Assembly: GCA_035651595.1 (NCBI GenBank)
Contig: DASRFJ010000163.1
Coordinates: 1-22,844 of the forward strand
Reading direction: 5' to 3'
Origin: JAFARZ01 sp035651595
GTDB lineage: Bacteria; Actinomycetota; Actinomycetes; Streptosporangiales; Streptosporangiaceae
Length of the DNA: 22,844 nt
Below the pieces are notes generated by a model. That model did no database searches, was not told the DNA's origin, and saw nothing but the letters and a program-made list of their open reading frames with translations. Positions 7,364 to 17,684 of the stretch are shown here, piece after piece. Position 1 is the stretch's first letter, and each line of letters begins with the position of its first letter. Both the position numbers and the translations under genes were made by a program.

Positions 7364-7457
7364 CAGGCCTCCCGCCGTGCACTGTGGCCCCCCCGCGTCG
7401 AAATTAATCCGCTATATCCACCATGTCCAGACCGAGGTGCCCACCCGGTGCACTCCG

Positions 7458-7492
7458 AGGCAACGCTGAGGCAACACCCAGCATTCAGGATT
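7458..7492 (+). promoter_or_regulatory. Candidate SARP-type promoter for the Rhs gene
   Basis: GAGGCAAC occurs twice, at 7458-7465 and 7469-7476, spaced 11 bp as in known SARP operators. CAGGAT (7487-7492), one mismatch from a TANNNT -10 box, follows 10 bp later. The start codon is 37 bp further on. Suggestive only; the repeat does not match the classical TCGAG heptamer. Confidence 0.35.
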
Positions 7493-7528
7493 GATGGGGC
7501 ATCGGCATTTACCCCGTTCCTGGCCTGG

Positions 7529-10500
7529 ATGGTGACCGCAATGACTGGTAACGCCCCTGGTCGACCGCGCTTTTCCCGCTGGCAACTGCTCGCCGTCTTG
7601 GGATCGGTGCTGGCCTTGGTCGCCGCCTTGATCACGGGGCTGCGGTTGTTCACCGGCTGGGGTCCGGCCCCGGCGGCTGACGCAGGGAGCCCGGTTCCGG
7701 TGCACACGGTGCACGGCCGGACCGTGAAGATCCCGCCGATGCGCACCTGGCACCGCCCATCGACGTCATGGCCGGCCGCGCAGACGGCCACCGCGCGGAT
7801 CGCTGCCGCTGCCGTGCCGGAGCGGGAGCCTGTCATGCTTGCCGCTGGCCCGTCGGCGGGTTCTGGACGGGCGGGGTCGCTGCCGGTGTGGGTCGGCCCG
7901 CCGGATGCCAGTACGGGCGGGACCGTGCCGTCGGCGTTGCAGCCTGCTGTAGCCGTGTCACGGGTCCGGGTCGCGATGGCCTCCCACGCGACAGCAGATG
8001 CGCTGGGCGTTCACGGAGCGGTGTTCGGCGTTACCCGCGACGACGGCAGCGGCGCGGCTGGCCGGGTGCATGTGAGCGTGGACTTTTCCTCGTTCGCCCA
8101 CGCGTATGGCGGCGATTACGCCTCCCGGATGCGTCTGGTGGAGCTGCCGTCCTGTGCCCTGACGACGCCGCAGGTGCCGTCGTGCCGTAAGCAGGCCCCG
8201 GTCCCGGCCGGATCAGCGGACAACGTGCGGACCAGCCACGTCGGGGCCGACGTCACCCTGCCTGGCCTGGCCGCGGCTTCCGCCACGGTGCTCACCGCCA
8301 AGCTGACCATGGCCGGGTCGCAGGCGGTCGTGCTGGCCGCGACTGCCGCGCCGGCCGGGTCGGGCGGGAATTATGCGGCGCTGCCGCTGTCGGAACAGGA
8401 TGAGTGGGTGAACGGCGGCTCGTCGGGTGCGTACACGTATTCGTACCCGGTCGCGGTGCCGCCGGTGCCGGGCGGGTTTGAGCCGACGGTGGCGCTGAAG
8501 TACGATTCGCAGGCTGTCGACGGGCTCACCTCGTCCACCAACAACGAGGCGTCGTGGATCGGGGATGGCTGGGATTACTCGCCAGGGTTCATCCAGGCCG
8601 AGTACCCGGTGTGCTCGTCTATCAAGACGGCGGGGTATCCGCAGACCAGCGATCTGTGTGAGCCGGGGGACCAGGACTGGCTGACGCTGTCGCTGAACGG
8701 CACCGATACGACGCTGGTGGACTCCAAGACCGGGTGGCATGCGGAGGCGGACGGCGGCGCGAAGATCACCGAGGTAACCCAGACCGAGGGCCCGGTCACG
8801 CTGCCGGAGTACTGGGTGGTGACCCAGCCGGACGGGACGTCCTATTACTTCGGGCTGAACCAGCTTCCCGGCTATGGCTCCGGCGACCCGGTCACCAGCA
8901 GCGCGTGGACCGTGCCGGTCTACGACCCGGGCAGCCCCCAGGCACCGTACGTCAACCAGGTGTGGCGGTGGAACCTGGACTATGTCACCGACCTGCACGG
9001 CGACGCGATCGCCTACTTCTACAACGCCCAGACCAATTACTACGCCGAGGACAACGGTACCACTGGCACCGGGCAGTACACCCAGGGCGGGGTGCTGGCT
9101 AAGGTCGAGTACGGGTTCCGCGACGGCTCGGTCTACGGGAGTATCCCGGCCGCGCAGGTGACCTTCACCGCCAGCAGCACCCGGCAGGACGCGCCGGATG
9201 ACCTGGCCTGCGCCGCCGCCGCGCCGTGCTCGGTGACCGCGCCGACGTTCTGGACCGACGACGCGCTCACTGGCATCAGCACGCAGTCCCAGACCGGCAG
9301 CTCTCTCCAGAACGTGGATACCTGGGCCCTGGCGGATGCCTACCCGGCGACCGGTGACCCGACCACGTCACCGTCGCTGTGGCTGGCCTCGGTCACGCAC
9401 ACCGGCCAGGACGGCGCCGCCCCGGTCACGCTCCCGCCCACCTTGTTCGCCCCCACCCCGATGCCGAACCGGGTCCAGACAGCCGCCGATACGGCGGCCG
9501 GGTACTCGGTGATCACCCGGTCCCGGCTCACCGCGATCACCAGCCAGGCCGGCGGGGTCACCACCATCGCCTACAACGGGACTGATCCGGCGTGCTCGGG
9601 AGGGAACTTCCCGCCGGTCCTGTCGTCGAACACGACGGTGTGTTATCCGGACTTCTGGACCGCCGCCGGCTCGTCTGCCAAGGTCCAGGACTGGTTCAAC
9701 GTGTACGACGTCAAGTCGTCGACGGTAACCGACACCACCGGCGGCGACCCGCCTGTGGTAACCAGCTACACCTACGCAGGGCCGGCGTGGCATTTCGATG
9801 ACGACACGCTCAGCCGGTCGGCGACCGCCACGTGGGACCAGTGGCGAGGCTTCCGGACGGTCACCACCGAGACCGGGACCGTCCCCGACCCGGTCACCGA
9901 GAAGGTAGACACGTATCTGCAGGGCATGTCCGGTGATGAGGTGGCCGGGGGATGCGGCACGTTCGGCTGCAACAGCTCCAACGTCGTCACGATCACCGAC
10001 GGCCACGGCGACAAGGTCACCGATTCCGACGGGTATGCCGCGATGCTGCTGGAATCCGTCGTGTACAACGGCGCGGGCACCGGTAATCAGGTCACCGACA
10101 CGATCAGCTTGCCGGGCACCCTTGAAGACTTCGGCGCGGACTCGTTTACCGGCGTGCACGCCATCATGGCCGGTGGCGCCGAGACCATCACCTACACCGC
10201 CCTGGCCGGCGGCGGCACCCGCGAATCCACCATTTCCTACAGCTACGACTCCCACGGCAACGTCACGCAGAAAATCGACGTCCCCGACACGACGGACCCG
10301 TCGCAGACCACCTGTACCCTGACCAGCTACTCTCCCTCCATCTCCAACCCGGATCCGCTGCCCGCCACGGTCACGGACATGCCTTTCGAGGTCACGGTCC
10401 TCGCCACGGGATCGGCCAAGAACCCGTGCACGGTATCTAGCTCCTTCACCACCAGCCAGCTTGTCTCCGACACCGCCTACACCTACGACGGCACCGGCAA

Positions 10501-13500
10501 CGTCATGAAGACCCAGAAAGCCACCGCCGCCAGCTACAACCCCGGCGGCCTCACTTTCGGCCTCACCTTCACCTACACCACCACGCAGACCGCCACCTAC
10601 GACCAGTACGGCCGCGTCCTCACCTCCGCCGATGCCGACAACCGGACCACGACCACCGCCTACACCCCGGCGAGCGGTGCCGAACCGACCTCGATTCAGG
10701 TCACTGACCCCGTCGGGCTCAGCACCACCACTTCCTACGACCCGGTCCGTGACCTGCCGCTGACCGTCACTGACCCGGCCGGCTATCAGACCACCAAGGC
10801 CTACGACGCCCTCGGCCGCGTCACGTCTGAATGGACTCCCGGCAACCCCACGACCGGACCAGCAGTAGACACATACACGTACACCGTCAGCAACACAGCC
10901 CCGTCAGTGACAACCGAGCAGGTCGAGCAGCCAGGCGGCGGCTACCGCACCACTCAGACCCTGGATGACTCCATTGGCCAGGTCCGCGAAATCCAGCTGG
11001 GGACTGCGGCCGGCGGCACCGATATCACCGATACTAGCTACAACTCCGACGGATGGAAGGCCCTCACCTCGGACTTGTACTACGTCAGCGGCACCCCATC
11101 CGGGACACTAATCGCTGCAGGGTCCGGCAGCGTGCCGTCACAGACCGGATACGTGTATGACGGTGCGGGCCGCGTCCTCAAGCAAATCGCCTACAAGCTC
11201 GGCACCGAAACCTGGGAAACCGACACCACCTATGGTGGCGACTACGTAACCGTAATCCCGCCTCCTGGCGGGACCAGCACCACAGCGTTTACCGATGGCC
11301 GTGACCTGACCACGGCCATCATCGAGTACCACGCCGGAGCCGCACCCAGTCCGACGGACCCCGCCAGCGACTATGACAAGACCATTTACGCCTATACCCC
11401 CGCGATGAAGCTCTCCGCCATCACCGACGCGAGCGGGAACAACTGGACCTACACCTACGACCTGCTCGGTAACCAGCTATCCCAGTCCACACCCGACGCG
11501 GGCAAAACCACGAGCTTCTATGACAACGCCAGCGAACTGATGTCGGTCACCGATGCCCGCGGCAAGACCACGTCCTGGACTTACGACCCTGACGGCCGCA
11601 AGAACGCTGAGTACGACACCACTGGTGGTGCCCTCGAATCCACCTCGACCGAACTCGCATCCTGGGTCTATGACACGCTGGCTAAGGGCGAGCCCACCTC
11701 GTCCATCTCCTACTCTGGCGGAGCCGCGTATACCGAGGAGGTCACCGGGTACAACCCCCAGGGACTTGCTTCAGGCACCGAGACAAATATCCCTGCCCGG
11801 CCCTCGCTCGGTGCGCTCGCAGGCACTTACACCCGGAGCTACACCTATGCGCCCGACGGGCAGGAAACCTCCTACACCGACTCCGCCGCGGGCGGCCTGC
11901 CGCAGGAGACCGTCACTACCGGGTACGACGCGGCAGGGAATCCTGACTCGCTGACCGGTACGTCCAGCTATGTTGACTCGCTGACCTACACCAATCTGGA
12001 CCAGCCGCTCCAGTTCACCATGGGCACATCCGACGAACCGGTCTATATGACCGACACCTACGATCCGCAGACCAGCCGGCTGACCGAGCAGAATGTCCAG
12101 ACCACGCCTACGCGGAACTCGGTCGATGACCTGCACTACTCCTACGACGAAATCGGCAATGTCACGTCCGAGGCGGACACCCCGTCCGGCGGCAGTACCC
12201 CCGTCGACGTGCAATGCTTCCAGTACGATTACCTCGGCCGTCTCGTACAGGCATGGGCCCAAGGGGCCGTCGGCTGTGCCAGCACGCCATCGGCATCCGC
12301 GGAAGGCGGTTCCGCCCCTTACTGGAATTCCTATACCTACGACGTGACCGGCAACCTGACCGGCATCACCGCCACCGCCGCCGGCGGAGCCGTGACAACT
12401 ACCGCGAACAGCTATCCGACAGCCACTTCGGCTCAGCCGCACACCATCACGACCAGTAAGGTCACCACTGCCGCGGGCACTACAAGCAGTAGTTACAGCT
12501 ACGACCTGTCCGGGAACCTCACCCGCACTGCAGGCGCTAGCCAGAGCACGGCCCTTACCTGGAACGACAATGGGCAGCTCAGCCAGAATGTGGTCACCCC
12601 CCGGGAGGCACCGCACAGGACACCAGCTACACCTATGACGCAGACGGCGCTTTGCTCGTCACCTCCGATCCCGGCATTACCACCTTGTACCTGCCTGACG
12701 AGGAACTCTCTCTCAATACCAGTTCGAAGGCGGTGACCGGCACTCGCTACTACTCCCTGAACGACCAAATCGTTGCCGCCCGCTCCGGCGCGTCCAGCGT
12801 CGCCTACCTGGCCGGAGATCAGCAGGACACTAGTTCCGTCGCGATAGACGCCGCCACGCTCGACGTCACTCGCCGCTACTACGACCCCTACGGCAATCCC
12901 AGGGGTAGCGCGCCGCCGAGCTTCCCGGTCGGCGAGAAGGGTTTCGTCGGCGGCGCCGACGACAGCGCCACTACCCTCACCGACCTCGGCGCCCGCGAAT
13001 ACCAGCCCGCAACTGGGTCATTCATCTCCGCCGACCCGGTCCTCAAACCCTACGACCCTCAGGACCTCAACCCCTACGCCTATGCCCAAGGCAACCCCGC
13101 CACTTACGCAGATCCAAACGGGACGGTCCTCCCCGGGGACAACGGATGTGGCGTTGGCAACGAGCCCAAATGCAACCCAGACCCATGCGACAAGTACAAG
13201 AACTATGACCAGCACAAAGCATGTGAGGAGAACGGCGGTACCCTCCCTGGGCCAACACCAAGAGGCACACCGAAAGACACACAAGCATGTCACGTGAGTG
13301 CCGATTTCAGCCTTCCTTGCAACACGCCAAATCTGGCCCAGATTATAGCAGCATACCGGGACGCAAGCAGAGTTCCTCTGGTGTGGACGTGGGGAAACGC
13401 GCCGACGGGTCTCTCCTCCTACTACAACGAAATTGGAGCGCTGTCTGAGGCGTGTGACAAGACGCATCATTGCCCGAGCGGTTTTAAAACAGAAGTAGAT

Positions 13501-13950
13501 GGCCTTCTGAAAGGGTTCCAAACCTCCATGGATGATGTATCCGGAGGATGGAAATGCCGGTGGCTTGGGGTTTGCGATTACACCTCGGTCGCGATCTTTT
13601 CGATAATCGCTAGAACGGAATACGCTCGATTCGGAGGTGAGGCGGCGCCTTCTGCGGCGGACCTGGCGGCGGGAGTTGCGAATAGAATGGGCATCGATAT
13701 CACGCGGATAAAGAATGGATACAAATTGCTAATACCATACGGAAAGAACGGGATCATGATTAGAGTGATGGAGCAAGGGGGCGGAAGGACAAACTATTAC
13801 AGAATCAGCATTCCGGGTCAGGAAACATTCACCGTCGAGGGTGCCGTTAGCTCGGATCGGGCGCTCACCCACATCAACATCGGCAGCACTTCGCTGGAGG
13901 ACATATTTAATGTCCTGGGACGCATCATGGGCGATGCGGCGGATGAATGA
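7529..13950 (+). CDS. Rhs/YD-repeat polymorphic toxin, full length but with a 1-nt frameshift
   Basis: Secreted or surface polymorphic toxin, about 2,140 residues once the frame is repaired. The ATG at 7529 (no good Shine-Dalgarno) is followed by a membrane segment or signal anchor (RWQLLAVLGSVLALVAALITG). About 8380-9200 encodes an SpvB-like N-terminal region (YAALPLSEQDEW, SYPVAVPPVPGGFEPTVALKY, SWIGDGWDYSPGF). From about 9.7 to 12.9 kb come many YD repeats (YSYDSHGNVTQ, YDALGRVTSEW, YTYDLLGNQLSQ). The Rhs core ends with NPYAYAQGNPATYADPNG at about 13125; beyond it lies the variable tip. The frame changes at the C6 run 12597-12602: before it reads GQLSQNVVTP, after it PGGTAQDTSYTYDADG, and one extra C would restore continuity. 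Without repair the first frame ends at 12736. Base composition drops in GC after about 13.3 kb, typical of exchanged toxin tips. Confidence 0.88.
13126..13950 (+). other. Variable C-terminal toxin domain of the Rhs protein (unrecognised)
   Basis: About 275 residues after the DPNG end of the Rhs core. The first part is Cys-rich with paired cysteines (CGVGNEPKC, NPDPCDKY, KACEEN, ACHVSADFSLPC, EACDKTHHC, WKCRWLGVC), which could form disulfides outside the cell. The last about 90 residues (GIDITRIKNGYKLLIPYGK, RTNYYRISIPGQETF, SSDRALTHINI) look like a compact alpha/beta domain rich in Arg, His and Tyr; this is the probable effector. I do not recognise the family; a small RNase of the barnase/EndoU/colicin type is one guess. 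No Hint or other self-cleavage domain precedes it. The neighbour at 14110 is the candidate immunity gene. Confidence 0.6.
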
Positions 13951-14109
13951 CGGATGGGAAGGCGAACTGGGGCTGCGCTCTCATTTTTTACTGCCCTGGC
14001 GCCTGGTAACATGGCACTGGGAGTCGCACGGCGCGGACTCTGCTTCAGCAGGAGAGGGCTGACGTCAACCGAACACCCCGGCCTCGGCGACTCGGTAGGA
14101 GGTAGAACT

Positions 14110-14442
14110 TTGGCAGGCTTTAGCGCATTTGACGAGCTATGGGCGGGAATCATTGAGAATATCGAGCTAGATATTGTCGGCCAGACCTTGAAGATGGTGA
14201 TCAAGGTTGTCGAATCATCGCAGGCTAATACTCGGGTGCTGGAGTGCCGAGGACTTTCGGAGTTTAGGTACCATAATTCGATGCAAGGACCGTGGAAATA
14301 TGCTGAACTAACTGAATTGCATGCGAGCTGGACGGAGCCCAGCGGCATTAGGCTTGATTTCGTCCTATGGAGCGAGGATGCCGCAATTATGGCCGTGACC
14401 GATTCCATACTTCTTGATGAGAAGACTATTTCTCCTTACTAG
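14110..14442 (+). CDS. Probable immunity protein for the Rhs toxin tip
   Basis: 110 residues from a TTG at 14110, chosen because AGGAGGT lies 7-8 bases upstream; the frame extends back to an ATG at 13954 but that part has no good ribosome site and no protein-like pattern. Small, acidic and soluble (FSAFDELWAGIIENIELDI, LSEFRYHNSMQGPW, LDFVLWSEDAAI), with no signal peptide or membrane helix, as expected of a cytoplasmic immunity protein. It sits 160 bp after the Rhs stop, shares its lower GC, and is not visibly related to the two immunity-like genes at 17681 and 18529. The role is inferred from position and character; no family recognised. Confidence 0.65.
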   Translation: MAGFSAFDELWAGIIENIELDIVGQTLKMVIKVVESSQANTRVLECRGLSEFRYHNSMQGPWKYAELTELHASWTEPSGIRLDFVLWSEDAAIMAVTDSILLDEKTISPY

Positions 14443-14570
14443 CCTGGCTTTTCATGGGCCCGGCAAAAGCAGGAAGCGCGCCGTGACGTAGCGTCAGGGC
14501 ATTGTTCTTAGTGTTCCTAGTGTCGCGTGTCGTAAGTTGTTTAACGGTGTATTAGGCGGGACAATGGAGC

Positions 14571-15460
14571 ATGTCTCTTGCTCCTGCCCTCGCGCTCCGC
14601 AGTGGCGACCGGGAACGCCTCGATAAGCTGGCGCGGCTGCCCAGCGTGCCGTCGGGCCTGGCGAAGCGGGCCCGGATGATCCTGCTGGCCGCCGACGGCA
14701 TCCCGAACGCCGAGATCGCCCGCAAGGTCGGGGTGTCGCGGCCGACGGTGATCTCCTGGCGGGACCGGTACGCCCAAGGCGGGATCGCCGCCCTGGCCGA
14801 CGCCCCGCGAGCGGCCGGCCGCATGAGATAGACGAGATCGGGGTCATCGCCGCGACCTTGGCCGATGACGGGAGGCCGCCGCAGCGGCTGGGCATCACGC
14901 ACTGGTCGGCCCGGTTCCTGGCCGCGGAGCTGGGCATCTCATTCGCAACCGTGGCGCGGATCTGGCGGAAGTGGGATATCCAGCCGCACCGGCTCGAGAC
15001 GTTCAAGTTCAGCACCGACCCGCAGCTGGAAGCCAAGATCCGCGACGTCGTCGGACTGTACCTGAACCCGCCCGACAACGCGGTCGTAGTCAGCGTCGAT
15101 GAGAAAAGCCAGATCCAGGCGCTCGACCGGACCGCACCGATGCTCCCGCTGCGGCCAGGCCTGGCCGCGCGCCGCACCCATGACTACAAGCGGCACGGGA
15201 CGACGACGCTGTTCGCGGCGCTGGAGATCGCCACCGGCAAGATCACCGCGGACGCCTGCTACTCCCGGCACCGCCACCAGGAGTTCCTGAAGTTCCTCAA
15301 GGAGGTCGCCGCCGCCCATCCCGGAGTGCAGCTGCACGTCGTGCTGGACAACTACGGCACGCACAAGCACCCCGAGGTCCGCAAGTGGCTGGCCGAGCCG
15401 GCGAACCAGCGGATCACGCTGCACTTCACGCCGACCAGCTGTTCCTGGCTGAACATGGTG
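14571..15460 (+). pseudogene. IS630-family transposase, frameshifted and cut by a group II intron
   Basis: The first part (14571-14831) has the helix-turn-helix of IS630 transposases (GIPNAEIARKVGVSRPTVISW). It then stops at TAG 14829-14831, while homology continues in another frame (DEIGVIAATLADDGR from about 14832, then THWSARFLAAELGIS), so there is a frameshift just before 14830. Catalytic Asp residues are seen in VSVDEKSQIQALDRT and VVLDNYGTHKH. The chain ends at SWLNMV, where a Glu completing the DDE triad normally follows; here the group II intron begins (15461) and the 3' exon is not in the window. Non-functional. The left end of the element is probably near 14519, where TAGTGTCGCGTGTCG begins, but with the right end lost the inverted repeat cannot be checked. 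Confidence 0.88.
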
Positions 15461-16960
15461 GTGCGACATGAGGTCGCATGTGAATAGCGGTGCTCGTCGA
15501 AGGGAGATCAGCTGATGCTGGTGACGTAGCTCCCGGTCCAGTGCGCAAGGACCGTTCCCGCCCCGGCGTGCGCTGCGGGTAACTGCAGGGTGCGAAGCCC
15601 GGGGAAAGGCCCAAGGGCTCCCGTTCCATCCGGGGGACTACAGGCTGGGGAAGGCCGGACGGGTGAACGCAAGTGAATCCTCGATGACGCCTCGTCATTA
15701 GCACTTCCGCCGGTGGGACGCAGGAGGCGGGAGAACAGGGGCCGGCCGCTGGAAGGCGGCGGGTGCCGGCCGGGCGAACCTGGCCGGCCGGGAGCGCATC
15801 ATCTTCCCCGGGGTTCAGAGGACACCCACCCCGGCCGTATCTATCGCATGCGGAACATGACAACCCCGATGGGGTCCGGCGGTTCGCTCCGCCGGTAAGC
15901 CGACCGTGAGGAAGGCCCAGTTCCCCAGGCGGCGCAGGAAGGCCCGAGAAGCGAATGCCGGTGGCCGAAAGGCAGCAGGAAACCGGGACCAGATGCTGGC
16001 TCTCCCGTCAGCGGTTCCCGCATAACTGGCCGGATAGGGCGCATGCCCGGCTTGAAAGAGCGCTGACGCGGGCCTGGTGAGCCTGCGGAGAGAAGAAGCA
16101 AGGACGCCATCACCGAGGGGCAAGTTGGACACCGTGCAGGTGAATGGACCTGAGGACGACCCGGGCGGGGACTCAGTGGACTGGGGCCAGGCCGAGGAGA
16201 ACGTACGGCGGCTGAGGCGGAGGATCTTCGCGGCATCGCGGGCCGGTGACCTGAAGAGGGTCCGCGGTCTGCAGAAGCTGATGCTCCGGTCCCGCAGTAA
16301 CGCTCTGGTCAGCGTGCGGCGGGTCACGGAGGTCAATGCTGGCCGCAAGACGGCCGGGGTCGACGGGCGCATCGTGCTCGCGGGCTGGGAGAAGGCCGAC
16401 CTGGCCGCCTGGCTGCAGCACGGGGCGGCCGGATGGAGGCCCAGGCCGGTCAGGCGGGTGTATGTGCCCAAGAGCAACGGGCGCCGCCGCGGGCTCGGGA
16501 TTCCGGTGATCGCCGACCGGGCGCTTCAGGCCCTGGCGGTGAGCGCGCTGGAACCCCAGGGGGAGGCCCGGTTCGAGCCGAGGTCCTACGGGTTCCGGCC
16601 AGGCCGGGGCTGCCATGACGCGATCGTGGCCATCCACACCTCGGCATCCCGCCAGGATGCCCGCAGGCTGTGGGTGCTGGACGCGGACCTGGAGGCGGCA
16701 TTCGACCGGCTCAGTCATGATCACATCCTCCGCTCGCTGGGGACGTTTCCCGCCAGGGGACTCGTCCGCCGGTGGCTGCGGGCCGGGGTGATGGAAGACG
16801 AGAAGGTCACGCTGACCAGGGAAGGAGTACCCCAGGGCGGCGTGATCAGCCCAGTGATCATGAACGTGGCGCTGCACGGCATGGAACAGGCGGCCGGGGT
16901 CAGGTACTGGGAGGGCGGTGCCACGCTGCGCGCCGTCCCGGGATCGCCTGTCCTTGTCCG
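15461..16960 (+). mobile_element. Group II intron, 3'-truncated, inserted in the IS630 transposase gene
   Basis: The 5' boundary matches the group II consensus GUGYG: GTGCG starts at 15461, immediately after the transposase codons for WLNMV, and TGCGAC/GTCGCA at once forms a short stem. About 670 bp of GC-rich, structured, non-coding RNA (domains I-IV) precede the RT start, including the stretch around 16020-16076 that resembles the end of bacterial intron RNA before the ORF. The RT frame breaks off at about 16960. Domains V and VI, and the 3' exon, are missing, so it cannot splice or move. Confidence 0.85.
16134..16960 (+). pseudogene. Group II intron reverse transcriptase/maturase, truncated before the YADD motif
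   Basis: About 275 residues remain. Recognisable: RLRRRIFAASRAGDLKRV and LQKLMLRSRSNALVSVRRVT (RT0 region), GRKTAGVDG, KSNGRRRGLGIPVIADRALQ, FRPGRGCHDAIVAI, the first catalytic Asp region VLDADLEAAFDRL, and GVPQGGVISPVIMN (RT4). Homology stops after SPVLVR, exactly where the active-site YADD motif should come next; the maturase X domain and any endonuclease domain are absent. The frame reads on to 17312 through unrelated DNA, producing a meaningless chimera. Start chosen at GTG 16134; a GTG at 16077 is an alternative. Inactive. Confidence 0.88.
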
Positions 16961-17684
16961 AGGTCATCGCCTCCGATCCGCATACAGGCAAGACGGCAGC
17001 AGAGCCTGTCACCCGGTTCATCGTCACTGCCACCGACCAGGACTTCACGATCCTGAGCCTCAGGACGCCATCGGAAAGCGCAAGCATCGTCTCGACGATG
17101 CACCACCACCCCTACTGGGACATGACAACACACCGCTGGACCGACGCCGCTTCACTGCGCGTGGGCGATCGTCTGCGGTCCACGAGCGGGGCGACGGTAA
17201 CCGTTGCGGGAGCATACAACTACCTCGACCACCAGATAACCTACAACCTGACTGTAGCGAGTCTGCACACATGCTATGTAGACGCGGGCGCGTTCCCCGT
17301 TCTCGTCCATAACAACAACATGCCTTGTGGGTTCAATTATGAAGGGGCATACGCGGAAGGACTTCGACCAACCAGCGGGAAAGTAGTACATCGGACGCCG
17401 GGCAAACATATTACAAACATATGGAAGGTACTGGAAGGGACGGGGTTTTTCTGCCCAAGGTCAATGGTGGTCCAGAAGCTTGGAACTCTGCCGGGTAGCA
17501 ACTGCTTATGGAGATAATGACAGATCCCGACGCCGACTTCAAGCAGATAACCTGTGGGCGCTTTAAGGGTGGATACACAATCATATCGAACATGATAATC
17601 GATGGGCGTGATCAGTTCGTCGGCGTTACGTACGGACCATCCGGAAACGTAGAATTCTTCGGAGCATATCCCTCGCAGAGATGA
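16961..17684 (+). pseudogene. Remnant of a polymorphic toxin: Hint domain plus toxin tail, broken
   Basis: Begins abruptly at the intron junction, missing the Rhs core and the first catalytic Cys of the Hint domain. Seen: EVIASDPHTGKTAAEPVT, then HHPYWDMTTHRWTDAASL and VGDRL, and the end motif HTCYVDAGAFPVLVHNN, the His-Asn cleavage end of intein-like Hint domains that release toxins. After it comes a toxin start (MPCGFNYEGAYAEG, HITNIWKVLEGTG). The frame then shifts near the G4T5 run 17442-17450; the continuing frame reads LPKVNGGPEAWNSAG, a TAG (17496-17498), then MTDPDADFKQITCGRFKGGY and a C-terminal VEFFGAYPSQR ending at TGA 17684. The last 58 codons could be read as an independent small ORF from ATG 17508, but a decayed toxin tail is likelier. 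The stop overlaps the next gene's ATG (ATGA). Confidence 0.75.

Noticed and set aside
7034..7528. Upstream extension of the Rhs frame
   Set aside because: It overlaps the SARP gene antisense and encodes no recognisable domain; the signal-anchor segment begins after the ATG at 7529.
13954..14109. N-terminal extension of the Rhs immunity candidate from ATG 13954
   Set aside because: No convincing ribosome site there, atypical composition, and a perfect AGGAGGT precedes the TTG at 14110.
14443..14570. Possible terminator (GCTTTT / AAAAGC inverted repeat near 14449-14470) after the immunity gene
   Set aside because: Stem is only about 6 bp with a long loop and no clear T-run following; nothing else supported in this gap apart from the probable IS630 left end.
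16077..17312. 411-codon frame as one intact reverse transcriptase
   Set aside because: RT homology ends at about 16960 before YADD; the rest is out-of-frame Hint sequence.
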